DNA from: Rostrohypoxylon terebratum
Taxonomy: Eukaryota > Ascomycota > Sordariomycetes > Xylariales > Hypoxylaceae
Length of the DNA stretch: 64,000 bases
Assembly: GCA_022497145.1 (NCBI GenBank)
Contig: MU385879.1
Span: 124,001 to 188,000, forward strand
Direction of reading: 5' to 3'
How positions within the stretch are numbered: position 1 is the stretch's first letter; each line of letters begins with the position of its first letter. The notes under the pieces were generated by a model. That model had not been told where the DNA came from, ran no database searches, and saw nothing but the letters and a program-made list of their open reading frames with translations. Shown here piece by piece: positions 23,549 to 35,104 of the stretch. A program made the translations under genes and the position numbers.

Positions 23549-24507
23549 CTATAGTCTCCCTTCGGCCTGCTCGATCTCGAATTCCGTACTCGTCGGCCCA
23601 TACCCGCTCGCAGCCGCAACAGTGTCCTTCTGGTACAGATAGCACTGCTCCGAATCCACAAAATCAGGATCAAATTCGAAGATTCTCACCTCTGCATTCA
23701 TCCAGGGGAACTCGTCCGTTCCTCTACCCGGTCTCGCCGCGATCCTCCTAAGGATATCGCCGTGTGACACAAACACAATATTCTTCTCAGGTCTGTCCCT
23801 CAAGAATTTCCTTACCCACCGTGCCCTCTCATTCAGCGCCTTGTCAGTCGGGGCGTAGAAACCCTCATTTATGTTCCAGTCAGGCGTCAAGAGTGAGAAG
23901 TCGAATACCGCGAACTCAGGGTCTTTCTCCAGGACTTCCTTTGACGAACCTGTGTCGCACTAAAATGGTGAATCAGTGATTTTCTCCCAAACCAAAATTT
24001 GGCATGAAAATTTTCAGCAGTTTTTCGGGTGACTCTGTTTCTAGTCGACTTGCTTGAGAAGAATATTCCACTCTAGGGTTAATTCTGAAAGGGAATGTGT
24101 GTGTGAATGAACGAAGGAAATATCGTCGAATACCGGCATATTGTTGCACTCCTGCGCCTGTGGAAGTACCACAACATTTTTCAAGCCACCGAGTCGCTCT
24201 ATGGCCGGTGAGAACCCTAGGTACGTGGTCTGCAGGGTACGGCGTAGCGGGGAGGATATGACCACGTCTGCCTCTTTCTGGAGATCGGGAATGAGTCGGC
24301 TAAGGGACACAGCCTGCCTCTTTCCGAGAGGGGTGAGCGGCGCGTCGGGTACTTGATGCAGGCTGTCAGCCACATCCCCCTTCAATATTGATTATGTACC
24401 GGTACTTGAGGTACATTCCGGACTTTCAACTCACTGCTATAATCAAGGTCGACATTGTGCTCGGCTTGGGCATGCCGGGTAAGGATGAGGCGTGAGTGGG
24501 GGGCCAT
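23549..24507 (-). CDS. histidine phosphatase (phosphoglycerate-mutase-like)
   Basis: Member of the histidine phosphatase superfamily (branch 1, PGAM-like), a probable cytosolic phosphatase of unknown substrate. Three exons: 24507-24435, 24351-24134 and 23959-23549, phases 1 and 0; 233 residues. The phosphoacceptor motif is TRHAQ with His12, where the commoner RHG is replaced by RHA as in many fungal members. SSPLRRTLQTT is the second substrate-binding Arg segment. QECNNMPCDTG carries the general-acid Glu, and FVSHGDILR has the second catalytic His. Exon 2 was started at 24351 so that the product reads YSIPDAPLTPLG, the usual distance from the first motif. An earlier AG would introduce an insertion or stop. 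All catalytic residues are present. Confidence 0.9.
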
Positions 24508-25266
24508 GACGAAGTGAAAAAAGCAAAATGAATGAGTTGGGTTTTATCTATGCTTTATGTCCTTTTCTTATGGTAGCAGGCAATGATGGAAGCTTTGATT
24601 CTATTCGTCTGAGGAGAAGGGAGAAGCGCTGAAGTGCACACGTGAAATTGAAACGCGAGTTGAAACTCGAAAAAATGAAAAGTGGAAATATAGAAGTTGC
24701 GTACGGCGACTATATGTCGCAGCGAAACTCTACCGGACCTTTGTCCCCACTGAATCGACGATCATGACGCCGGGTAATTGCACCGACAACGGCGAAGGTC
24801 CGTTACACGGGCAAAAACTAGCTCCAATGACTGGTTGGAGATGCCAAGTGCAATCTAAAATCGCAAAATCTTCCATCTGAAAATACTTTCGATTAGTGGC
24901 TGTGCAAACTATCCAACTTTCATAGAATAGTCAAGATCAATGGAAGAGATAGGTGTAGCTAGTAGATGAAACGGTTATTACATGTCATGTCATGTCACAA
25001 CCACCTTAGTGAAATGCTGGCACTAAGACTGGCAGCAACACCTGCTTCTAAAAATTGAAAAGTAACAAGATAGAACTCAGCCAAGCGAACCCTAACTAGA
25101 CTCCTAAAACACCACTACTCCTGGGTATGTCCCAAATTCATTCCTCATCTCCAGTCTTTCGCGATCGATAAAATCCAGGCACGCTACGACAATGGCCAAC
25201 CCTTTAGAAACCACTGAGTATGCAAATTCGTAGAGTAGCCAAATCCTCCCAACAACCCAGCCATCC
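24508..25266. other. intergenic region
   Basis: Between the phosphatase and Spt3 genes, both minus strand. It includes the phosphatase promoter and the Spt3 3' end, and a CATGT repeat near 24979. No gene seen. Confidence 0.45.
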
Positions 25267-26229
25267 TTAGAATAGCTTCAGGTTAGTCCTCTGTTGCAGA
25301 TTCGTGCCGTTCAGCATAGCCCTCGATTTCTTCGGACGCGCCTGCAAGCGTCTGAAAGCCTCCTGTATATGCCTACCCTCGACGGGCGTCTTGCCCTCGT
25401 TCGGGGGATCGAACAGCCCCTGCGCCAGCTTCCTCTTCTTATTCCCCCCATTCTCCCCGCCGCTGCGTTCCTTCCACAGGTCCTCCTGCTCCTTGATCTT
25501 GAGCGCCTCCTCCGTAAGCGTCTGCACCATCTCGAACGTCAGGAAGCCGAGGATATCCACGATATCGTCAGACGGCTTGCTGTCCGTCACGATGCCGAAC
25601 CCGGCCCACTCCCTGAAGCGCTTGCCCTTGCGGTACGTGAACGACGCCTGTCGGTACTCGGACCACGTCACGTACTCCTCTCTCGTCATCGCCTTCGTGC
25701 GTTCGTCCGCCTTTTGCAGGCGCTGCAGCGTGATATGATTCATCTCCTCCTCCTCCTCGTCTTCCTCATCGTCGCGCTCAGGCACCTCCTGGCTATAATA
25801 CGAAGAGGGCTCCCAGGGCAGCTTCACCTTCGCCTTCTTGTTCTTCTTGGCCGCCTCCTCGACGGCAGGACCTCCAGGCAGGACGCCGCCGGCAGGGTCG
25901 TCCGCGACGCCGATATCCGCGTCGCCGCCCTTCTCGTCAGAGTCCTTGGCGCTCTTACGCACGTCCTTCCACGACAGGAAGGTGCGCAGACGCGACACCT
26001 TGGGCGCGTCGTCGCGGATCTGGAAGATCAGGTCGTTGATGGTGATGGAGCGGGACCCGCGACGCGCGGCTAGCTCTGTGCAGTTGCGCAACATCTCGAT
26101 CACCTGCTGCCGCACAATCTCCTCGATCATCGCGGTTGTCTCCACAGATGGCTCGCCCGTCTCCCCTGACACGTACATCATCTGCTGGATCTCCTGCCGG
26201 TATTTGTGCTGCTTGTTGCTGTCCGCCAT
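25267..26229 (-). CDS. spt3: SAGA complex subunit Spt3
   Basis: Spt3 is a histone-fold protein of the SAGA coactivator that contacts TBP and regulates its delivery to promoters. Single exon, 320 residues (yeast Spt3 is about 337). The N-terminal histone-fold (TFIID-18-like) reads KYRQEIQQMMYVSGE, then IEEIVRQQVIEML, then ARRGSRSITINDLIFQIRDD and RLRTFLSWKDVRK, all hallmark Spt3 sequence. A Lys/Pro linker and an acidic run around residues 160-170 precede the conserved C-terminal histone-fold half (EMNHITLQRLQKADERTKAMTREEY, FREW, DDIVDILGFLTFEMVQTLTEEAL). The frame stays open upstream to 26289 but the first ATG giving the family start (MADSNKQHKYRQE) is at 26229. The tail after residue 270 is basic and variable. 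Confidence 0.96.
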   Translation of the reverse strand: MADSNKQHKYRQEIQQMMYVSGETGEPSVETTAMIEEIVRQQVIEMLRNCTELAARRGSRSITINDLIFQIRDDAPKVSRLRTFLSWKDVRKSAKDSDEKGGDADIGVADDPAGGVLPGGPAVEEAAKKNKKAKVKLPWEPSSYYSQEVPERDDEEDEEEEEMNHITLQRLQKADERTKAMTREEYVTWSEYRQASFTYRKGKRFREWAGFGIVTDSKPSDDIVDILGFLTFEMVQTLTEEALKIKEQEDLWKERSGGENGGNKKRKLAQGLFDPPNEGKTPVEGRHIQEAFRRLQARPKKSRAMLNGTNLQQRTNLKLF

Positions 26230-26859
26230 CTTGACTGGTGATGAGATGACAGGCTGTGGGTACGAATGAATGAATAATGAAATTTCCAATTAATGAATTT
26301 GGTGTCTAACTTAGTCTTAGTGTAATGATATAAGTAAAGTCAATTGGATAAGAATTAGTGAGGCTCTGAAAGGGTATGAGTTGGGATGAGATAATAGAAT
26401 ATAAAGATGAATGATGAATGATTGAGAATTGAAAGTTGAAATTCCTATGTACGCAATTGGCGGGACACATGCTGATATCGGCTTATTAATAGTTAGTGGC
26501 ACATGAAAGTCCAGCCACCAAACTTTAAATAATGAAAGGCGAAAGTAAAATAAATGAAATTTACTATCTAATGCTTAGAAATATTTATGTTATCGCTCTT
26601 TTGTAAACGGCAGTTTTATTTTTGGTAATAATGTGAGCTTTTGATTCCTACTGATGGTAAGTTGTTCGACATCTCTCAATGATGAGGCTGTCAGTTCTAA
26701 GGTCGTACGGTGGGGAAATAAGGTAACGTCAAATTGATATTTTTGAACGGACTATGAACCTAGGCATTGTTTGATTCCTAGCTTTCATGAGTAATTTGAA
26801 GGAAAAGTAAGACTGAGAAATGCCTCTGGGCATGCTCATCAACTCATTCTTCGATCTCG
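26230..26859. other. AT-rich intergenic region
   Basis: Contains the Spt3 promoter and the 3' end of the Ppm1-like gene. A CCTAGG occurs near 26759. No coding feature. Confidence 0.45.
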
Positions 26860-27988
26860 TCAGAATTCAGTCTCCCACACTTGAAACCCATCACCTCTCC
26901 AACCCCGAGCTACGATGTAATGGTCCGCTAGAAGATTCCACTCCTCAACTTCATCCAACCCCTCCAAGTTATCTACTCTTTCTTTCTCGCCTTCCGCGAT
27001 CCATCTCTGCCATATATCCTTTATGGTAGAGGTCTTCACTGAATCAAACCCCGCTTCCTTCAGTCGGAAGAATTGCTTGGTAGAGTCTTGGTAGGCGTCT
27101 AGCGTTGGCATTCGGATTCGTCGCGCAGCTAAATTAGACACCATCTGTTTGCCGAAAGAATCGTCTGGATTAATTGGCTCGTAGAGGATGATGGCGAGAT
27201 TTGGTATCTTCTCAGCGAAGTATTGAATTACCCCTTGAGCCTCCGCCGGGTCTAGATAACATAAGCAGCATTCAGAAATGAGCACCGTTGGAACATCCAC
27301 CCGGAGACCATCAAGATGTTTTACATCCTCCTTGAGTAGATCTCTCAAATCTAACCCGTGACACCAATATTGGCAGTTGTTCTGTAGGCTTAAACTTTTC
27401 CACCCATCGTTCTCAGCTTGAGGGTTAGTAATGATGGATCTTAGCTGAGGAATGGCATTCACGAGGTTCAGTTTCTTGGTAGAAATTGTTGGAAAGTCGA
27501 TCTCGTGATAGATGAGACCAGTATGCTGAGGTTGGGAGAAGAGTTTGAAACATCTCGTATCCGTGCCAGCACCGAGTGAGATGATCTGCCGCTCTCGCGT
27601 TGCGGTGCCCGTCAAGAATGATGATATTAGTCTATCCAGTGCAGTAGTTCGGGTATAAGTCCCTACCTCTAGCCTTAGCACTCGCTAGGGGAAAAAGGCC
27701 CTCGGACTTCTTACCTCGATTTATGATAGGCAGTCTTCTGACGGTGCCGCCGATAGTGTTCTGCTCGACGAAGTGTTGTGCAAATGGGTCTTGCAAATAG
27801 CCGAGGCGGACAGCGCTCATGCGCGACACGGCGGCATCTGTATCAGTGCCTTGAATAGTATCATCATGGCTGGCTGCTGTAACATGCAGGTGACCATGAC
27901 CCCCTCGTCCACGACCGCGACCCCGGAAAGGACCTCTTCCCCTCGAAGGTCGAGAACCAAGAAGATTTGGGATAGATGGAGCAGACAT
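26860..27988 (-). CDS. ppm1: leucine carboxyl methyltransferase 1 (Ppm1)
   Basis: Methylates the C-terminal leucine of the PP2A catalytic subunit using S-adenosylmethionine, controlling PP2A holoenzyme assembly. Exons 27988-27715 and 27662-26860 join in phase 1 through a 52-nt intron; 358 residues. After an Arg/Gly-rich N-terminal extension (residues about 13-31) come QGTDTDAAVSRMSAV and DPFAQHFV. RRLPIINRG spans the splice junction into TYTRTTALDRLISSFL. The SAM-binding loop SLGAGTDTR lies at about residues 120-128, and the later acidic motif LISECCLCYLDP carries the family's catalytic-site sequence. All are diagnostic of LCMT1 rather than LCMT2/Ppm2, which is much longer. The RGG-type N-terminal extension is unusual compared with yeast but common in filamentous fungi. 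Confidence 0.93.
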
Positions 27989-28879
27989 CTAGTTGATTTA
28001 GTTGTTAGTGGCGTCAACGAACTTTACTACTAGAACAAGTCCTGTCAGGCTAATATGATGTGAGACGCAGTAGTCGTTGAGGGTCCTTATGAAGTCATAG
28101 GGGAAAATTCATTGGCTCTCGATAAATGCCCGAGTTCTGAGGGTCGAGGTCATTACATACTAGGTAGTAAATGATTAGGTACGAATACATACGTCGCGTT
28201 AATGGGCAAAAATTTAACCTCGACACTTTTCTCAACTCAGTGAGCTTAGCGCGGGGCGTAGCCCGCGTCAGCCACATAGCCTTTGTGTGATTGGTTGGTG
28301 GTAATATCGTATTTACTAAGAAGGCAGGAAGGTGCCCTTTGTATTAATAATACTGTATTACACTGTACCACCATAGTCCTACATACCTAGTACCTAGTAC
28401 AGCAGTAATTACTTCGTTAAACGGTTAGGGGCACTTTCAATGTTTTTCTCCGAAAATAGCAATTATTAAGGATAAAATAGTACTTCTAATATAGTGGAAA
28501 AGTCTATATTAAATCAAGTACTCATATATCAATTATTTGTCCGAATTCCTTGGCTTTCACGGTGCTTGGCAAGGTTGTATTAATAGCCGCATCCTGTCTG
28601 CCTGTATGAGATTCAAGGTTCGATCCATGGATGCTGTTGCCTGCGCCGACATTTGTCATTTGTAAGGGACTTTGGTGGTTTTCAGCTTTTGTTCCCCCGT
28701 TTCACCCATCTTTCACTCATCTTCGTCACCCCCTCTTCTTACATTTCTTACATCTTCTCGCAATTGTTATTATTCCATCTTTTTTTTTTTTTTGAAATTC
28801 CCATATTTTAATCCACCAATCCTACATTCCCTTGTGCACTATTGACTTTTTATCTATTGAACGCAATCAACCACCCAAA
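27989..28879. other. intergenic region, divergent promoters
   Basis: Lies between Ppm1 (-) and the membrane-protein gene (+). The 200 bases before 28880 are CT-rich, ending in a 14-T run at 28780-28793, a typical fungal promoter/5' UTR composition. CCTAG repeats occur near 28386. No gene. Confidence 0.5.
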
Positions 28880-30005
28880 ATGTATCGCGACATCGCTCAC
28901 GCGGTTTACAAGCGGGGCCAAGAGTCCATGGGGAGATATGAGATGCCTGGCTGGGGATTAGGACTCATCTTTTTAGATATCCTACTATTCATGCCTTTGA
29001 TCTTGCTGGTACGACATACAACATCCGACTAAGCGCGTATTAAAAAAACAATCCTGAACTAACGCGACTCTGTAGGTCAACTACTCTCTCCAACATGTCT
29101 TCATCACGCTGGCCATTGTCGAGGATCCGTCCCCTCCGGCTTACGAACCCGTATCTCTAAACGACGATGTCCAATCTTTCGCCGAAGAGACCGCCCCGCT
29201 TTCCGATGAGGCTGCCAATGCCCAGCCTCGCCTCATCACCTCCTCTCTCCGATCTACCTATCGTACCATTAAGGCCGTTAGTGGATGGCGTTCTCTGTTC
29301 CGTGGTATTGCGTGCTACTTCTTCCTGGGCATTGCTACCGCGTTTCTGTACGGCATCCTCATTGGCACTTTTATCCCCTCTCTCCTCGCCGCCCCCGTCT
29401 GCGCGGTCGCTCTTGCCCAGCTCTACACGGGATGGACTCACATTGTCATCTCGACCCCGAGCTCCAAGACATTCTGGCAGCGTCTTCCTCCGTTCAAGAA
29501 AGCATTCCACGCTACCGCTCTCCCTACCTGCATGTACTTCTTTGCTACCGAACTCTCCACATTTGTGCCTAGGATGCTCGCGTATGCCATGTCCATGAAC
29601 CTGCCTGACCCTAAGAAGCCTGGTGTTATCCCCAAGGGTGACGTCAACGACGTCTGGAAGGGTGTTATTTTACTGCTTGTTGCGCTCGGCTTGCACGTCT
29701 TCCTCGTCATCCCTACCCAGGTCATCCTTACCCGTGTTCAAGCTTCTCTCCTTCCCGACGAGGATGACACTATCGTTCCCTTCGATCGGTCGTTTGGTGG
29801 TAAAGTTGAGCCGGCCATCGTAGGTGGCAAGGGTTTCGTCACGGTCAAGGACGCTTGGCAATCGTTCTCCCGCGCCTCGTGGGTCCGTCTTGTCAAGCTC
29901 TACGTCAAGATCTTCGCGGTTGGCCTTGCTCTCGCTCTAGTCTGGATTGCTGTTCTTGTGCCTGAGATGTTCCTCATCTTGAGCCACAGCAAGAAGGTTG
30001 ACTAG
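28880..30005 (+). CDS. conserved fungal multi-pass membrane protein
   Basis: Two exons, 28880-29008 and 29076-30005, join in phase 0 through a 67-nt intron; 352 residues. Exon 1 encodes MYRDIAHAVYKRGQESMGRYEMP and a first hydrophobic helix that runs on across the splice. Further hydrophobic segments lie at about residues 120-170 (FFLGIATAFLYGILIGTF and the next), 195-215, 240-260 and 320-345, suggesting five or six membrane helices with a cytosolic acidic loop after helix 1. I do not recognise a characterised family. Similar fungal proteins exist under uninformative names, so the function is unknown. The final residues (SHSKKVD) are polar and end in KKVD, which is not a clear retention signal. 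Confidence 0.8.
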
Positions 30006-31861
30006 ATTTAGACGATTTATTCGGCTATCTCTATGGTCAAGCCATGATATCACCGCTCCGGTACCAATCTACTTGTTTTTACTCAATGGTTCCCGTTCTA
30101 CATGCCGATGTTATGGATTGAGAAGATACCTTAGATTGTAAAGAGTAGGCTCGGCGTTATAGTGGAAATAGGACAATGAAATGGATGTAGCATTTGTCAT
30201 CCACCACGTTGGTGATAAGGATATCCAACTATGAGACCATGAAAAAGGGTTGGTCACATGTTCTTGGTTCAGTCGAGCCGTCCGTGCACCAGAATAGTAA
30301 ATTTTCAATTATAACATGGTAAAATGGATGTTATCCGAGTTCGTATATAATACGTGTTGTTTGAAGCAAGTACTATGATCAATTTCTCCGCTAAAAAAAT
30401 GCCTTCCAGCAGATCTGCATACATAGCTGCATATCATGTTCTACCTATGTAGTAGACGCTTGATCGATTAAGGATCGGACTTGCTCCAATATTGCACAGT
30501 TACGAAGTATACTACCTACCCTAAAGCGTCAGTCTCGACCCAATTAAAGAATACGTACATAGTAATATTGTTGAAGAGCACTGATTGGTTCAATATTTGA
30601 TTTGGACCCACTGATAATTCTGCCACCATTTTACTGATTCAGCAGGGCTCCACCGCCCTAGCCAGAAATTATAAATGCCGGTCCTCTCTCCCAACTTTTA
30701 GAATCTTTTTTTTTCCTTTCTTCTTCATACTTACCTTGTTCAGGCAGCCCTCGCTCAAGCATGAGGGTTGCCAAAGGGGGAGACCTGCATTGCACAGCGC
30801 GGAGTCGACCCTTTTCTATTATCCCTCGTGGATCGTAGTGAGCGCAATTTTTGATGTCCTAAAACTTTGTTTTCGTTGTGAGCGATGCCTGGATGCATGG
30901 CCATGAGGAAGACACTTTGCCCTCGAAGTTCCTGTTTAACCCATCATTTGGGATGAACCAGTGGAAATCGTTGCTCGTATCAATAGGTACGCATGCGTGA
31001 TTTGATGTTATGTACTTATTACATTTTACATGTATCACATATCTTGGTCCTACTCAAGCACAATCTATTCAATCTATTACATCGTCATCTCCAATTCATC
31101 CCCCATCCTTCCCTCATCGACGCCCTCCTATTCGTATCCCTAACCTTTTCCCCAATCCCTAATCCCCAAATCCTAACTCCATAATAATGAGAACCAAATT
31201 CATCAATATCTTCAGGACACCTCCCGCGAAACAAACTTTCCGTGCTTGTTGTCAGCAAGGACAGCGTGTCCCCCTCCCTACACGCGCGACGGTACTACGC
31301 CTACAGGGACGCACAACCCGCCCCTCATCGTGATCATGATGCGGCCAGAACAACTTCGACCACCCCCCTACTTCATGTACAGGTAGGTCTCGTAGTATAT
31401 GTCGTGATAGACCACGAGCGCCTCACGCTCTCAACCGGAATCCACGCGCGCCACAGACCCTCCTGAGAACATTCCCGAACCAATCAGAGCTGCGGGAAAT
31501 TATGGTGTCGCTCACATTTTTTGCAACCGCATAGGTAGGCATTTTAGCGATGTTGGATGGAGGATTGCTACATCCGCCGGTGTGAATGATATCGAGTCGC
31601 TGTTGGTGCTTGGATTATCGTAGCTGGTGTGCGGATACACAGCATTAAAAATCATGATATCATATTGCAGTCTTAACCTAGCTAAGCCGAGGACGATGAG
31701 AATAATGGGCTGGTGAGATTTAGTAATTTGTATATAAACCACGGGCCTCTATACATCTACATTCTAGGTATCCTCCAGATCAAGAGAGCAGAAACTCATA
31801 GCTCCCAGAGAATAGAATAAGACCTCACCAATTGAGCATCTACCTCTACCCTTCATTCACG
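30006..31861. other. intergenic region
   Basis: 1.9 kb without a supportable gene. ATTATAAAT at about 30668 followed by a CT-rich tract at 30690-30740 looks like a promoter, but no convincing ORF follows. A GC-richer block at about 31200-31470 is codon-like in composition yet has no recognisable product and may be a relic. Confidence 0.45.
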
Positions 31862-33042
31862 ATGTCGGCCTTCAAATGGGACACCCCAACAAATACCTCC
31901 CACCGCACCAGCTACCCAGCCATCTCCCCCTCGCGTCCGGAGCTCTCGCAAGCCGGCAGGACCGTCCTGATAACCGGTGGCTCGATAGGCATTGGCTCCG
32001 CAATAGCACGATCCTTCGTGCAAGCCCACGCCGCCAAACTCATCATCCTAGGCCGCCGGCCCTCCCGCGTCTCCGAAACCGTCTCCTCTCTCAGCACCCT
32101 CGCCTCCGAAATCGGCAGTCCGACGGCAGTCACCGGCGTCGAGTGCGACATGGGCAATCCCGTGGACACGGCCCTGCTCTGGGGCAAGTTCGCCGGCGCG
32201 GGCACGGTAATCGACGTGTTAGTCCTCAACGCGGCCTCCGTGCCCCCCGCGAGACCGAGTACGAACGCCACCCCGATGCCCCCCGTGTACCCGCTGCTCG
32301 AGGTCGGCGCGGACCTGTGGACGAAGTACTATGACATGAACGTGCGCGCGCAGATCGACTGGGCGGGGCGTTTTCACGCGCAGCAGGGGAAGGGGGCAGG
32401 GGGGACGAAGGTGAGCCGCCAATCCCTATATATAAGAACTTTCATGGATAGATATAAGCCCGAAAGTCCGTGATCCTGAGTAACGAACGGGGAATGAACG
32501 TATTATCTCGCAGTACCTAATCCACGTCTCGACGATGGCCATCCACCAATGGGACATCCATCCCGCACGCGCCTACGGCGTAACCAAGAGCGCGGGCGCC
32601 GCCGCCATCCAGACGATCGCGCTGGACGTGCCGCCCGATCAGATGCAGATTATCAACTTCCATCCGGGCAACATCTACACCGAAATCGTTATTGACTCCG
32701 GGTACGACGAGAAGATCCTGATATGGGATGAACGTACGTCGGTTCCACCCCTTCCTCTCTCTCTCTCTCTCGTTTTCGTTCTCGCGCTCGTTCTCGGTTC
32801 CTTCTTCCACCATCGTATCTAATTTGTTGGTTCTTCTGCATCGGGGATAACTAACACCAATCAAAAATATAGCCGATTTACCGGGCGATTTCGCCGTCTG
32901 GGCCGCTAGCCCCGAGGCCAGGTTCTTGCATGGCCGCTTTGTGTGGGCGAGCTGGGACGTGGAGGAGCTGATGAACGGGGAGCTCAGGAAGCGCATTGAG
33001 GAGGACCCGTGGTACTTCAAGGTCGGTGTTAAGGGTTTGTAG
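31862..33042 (+). CDS. short-chain dehydrogenase/reductase
   Basis: NAD(P)-dependent SDR, probably cytosolic; substrate unknown. Three exons: 31862-32410, 32514-32733 and 32873-33042, phases 0 and 1; 312 residues. The cofactor motif TGGSIGIGSAIA is at about residues 40-50, followed by the basic LGRRPSR loop, which suggests NADP preference. VLNAAS replaces the usual NNAG. The catalytic Ser is in HVSTMAI at the exon 2 start and the YGVTK motif supplies Tyr and Lys. The C-terminus has the FHPGNIYTE segment equivalent to the family PG motif. Intron 1 begins GTGAGC. The gene converges on a cytochrome P450 whose stop is only about 330 bases away. It is GC-rich in exon 1, like the SDR at 6951. Confidence 0.88.
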
Positions 33043-33370
33043 AACTGGCCATATATTGTGGTTAAAATGCTACATTGATTAGAATATACAATGAAAGGAT
33101 TAAATAACACTTCCCACTCACTCAACATAAGTAAGTCGAAAGAATCTTAGGTAGCTGCCTACGTGCATAGTATGTGTATATGTGTAAGTAGGTAGCGATG
33201 GTCACAATATAAGTACTACTTAATTAAATATATAATCGCTACCTATACCTAAGATCAATGGGTATGAACAACTTCTTAGATCATTAAACGTAGCCGGCAT
33301 CAATATACAAGTAAGATCCATACCTATCCACAGTTCATCATATACATATACAAATATCACCATACAAGTA
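33043..33370. other. short intergenic region between convergent genes
   Basis: AT-rich 330-base spacer holding the 3' ends of the SDR (+) and P450 (-). No other element recognised. Confidence 0.5.
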
Positions 33371-35104
33371 TCACCACCCGTCCACGATCGTCGCGTAGAC
33401 ATGCATGCCGTGTTCCGGTCTCGCAGTGATGCCCCCTTTGATCTGTATGTTCTTCTCATCCCTGTACGCTTCGTTCTTCAAAGCGAACTCGAACCGGCCA
33501 ACCCAGGTCGCCAATAAGCAGACGAACTCGGCTCTGGCAAAGCCTAATCCGATACAGCTCCTTGGGCCGTGGAGGAAGGTCATGAATGCATAATTGCTCG
33601 ACGCGCCTCCACTAGCAGCTTTCTTGTCATCAGGGCCCTTAGGTACCCAACGATCCGGGTTGAACTCGTGTGCGTCGGGGCCCCAAAGAGTCTTATCGAA
33701 ATTGGTAGCCCACGGGCTCAACATGACTGCCGTTCCTTTGGGCACTTTTTGTCCTTGTATCGTAGTGTCTACGGCAGCCTCGCGGAGCGTCAGTGGAACT
33801 GGGGCATAGTAACGTAAGACCTCGTTTGCGACGGCGTTCAAGTAAGGCAGGTGGTCGATATCTTGGCTATTGACTTCCTGATCCGAGTCTATAGAGGGTA
33901 ATTTTTCTCGTATCTCAGCCCGCAGTCGCGTTTGTATTTCAGGATTTCTGCAGAGCATATAGATAGCCCATGTTATCGCAGTAGCCGTTGTCTCATGCCC
34001 TGCTGCTAGGAAAGTCATCGATTGATCGACAAGGTTCTCATCCGAAAAAGCACCAGACTCTAAAGCGACCGAGAGAATATCGCGATCTTTGAGCTCCTTC
34101 CGTGCCAATTTCTCCTTCTTTTCACGGATTAGTCTTCGGCATACACTTCGAATGGTTTCGGATGCTGCGTTGATGTCATTGTTACGTTTGATGGGGAGTC
34201 GAGCAAGAAACCAATTGGGAAAAAGCAGATTTAGGAAAGCCAATCTCTGGGCCTGCCTCGATGGCTTGAATACGTTTCGATACGTTTGACTTAGTTCGCC
34301 CGATGGGTTCTGAATAGCTCCGAAGTCTTGACCGAACCCGGCGAGACCAATGATATCTAGCGTCACCCTGGACCCCCACTCACCGACTTCGACCACGCCC
34401 GTCTTTTTTGCTTTCTCGGCATCTTGGACGGAAGTCTCGTTTTGTGCATCTGCGATGACAGCTTTCGTCATAGCCTGCACAACTTCGCGACCTTTCGACC
34501 AGAAAGTCGGATAAAGTTCCTTGATGTGTCGAAATGCGAATGCGGGCAGGAGATTTCTACGTTGGAACTTGTGTTCATCGCCCTCGGCAAGAAGGATCCC
34601 AACACCAAGGAGACGACTGAGACCGAAGCGGATTGTCCCTGGCTTCTGAAAGTCATAATTGCGAGTGACCAGAACCTCCGCAAGGGCCTTGGGCCCAGTC
34701 ACAAGTAATCGCTCTTGATTGAAAGGACCCAAATATCGAATGAGACCATCATTTGGGATAGTGGCAACCCTTTAAATTCATGTTAGCACCAAATTCACGT
34801 AGGTGGTGGTTAGCGTATATACACACCACTTCCTCATCGGTATTCCTGTAGGTTGACTCCTTATAGCCTTGAACTGTCCCATGAAGAATGAGTTATCGTT
34901 AGGTTGGGGAAGACCACGGAGGGGAGAGAATAATTTAGGATATAAGAGCACCCTCCAAATGGCGTAGTAGAGGAAAAATTGGAGAAACCAGATGGCAACA
35001 AATGTGCCGAACAGCTGCGACTTCGTCCATCCTGGCTGGAAAGAGACGACGGCGTAGGATGAAAGGAGAGATATGACAGAGAAGTTTCGGAAAGTAGACA
35101 GCAT
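33371..35104 (-). CDS. cytochrome P450 monooxygenase
   Basis: Membrane-anchored haem monooxygenase; substrate unknown. Exons 35104-34827 and 34769-33371, joined in phase 2 over a 57-nt intron; 558 residues. The N-terminus has two hydrophobic stretches (about 8-25 and 32-55) that anchor it in the ER, followed by a Pro-rich hinge (RGLPQP). The I-helix oxygen-binding motif is AAGHETTATA, the K-helix motif is NEVLR, the PERF-type segment is NPDRW, and the haem-binding loop FLHGPRSCIG places the Cys thiolate at about residue 498. All key residues are intact and the length is typical. It resembles fungal P450s allied to the CYP4-like/CYP52-like clan (HGPRSCIG), but a CYP family number would need alignment. 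Its convergent neighbour is an SDR. Confidence 0.93.

Noticed and set aside
25294..26073. 259-codon plus-strand ORF
   Set aside because: Antisense shadow of the GC-rich Spt3 gene; no domain and Arg/Leu-biased composition.
28612..28634. GGTTCGATCC-like sequence suggesting a tRNA
   Set aside because: No cloverleaf could be built around it.
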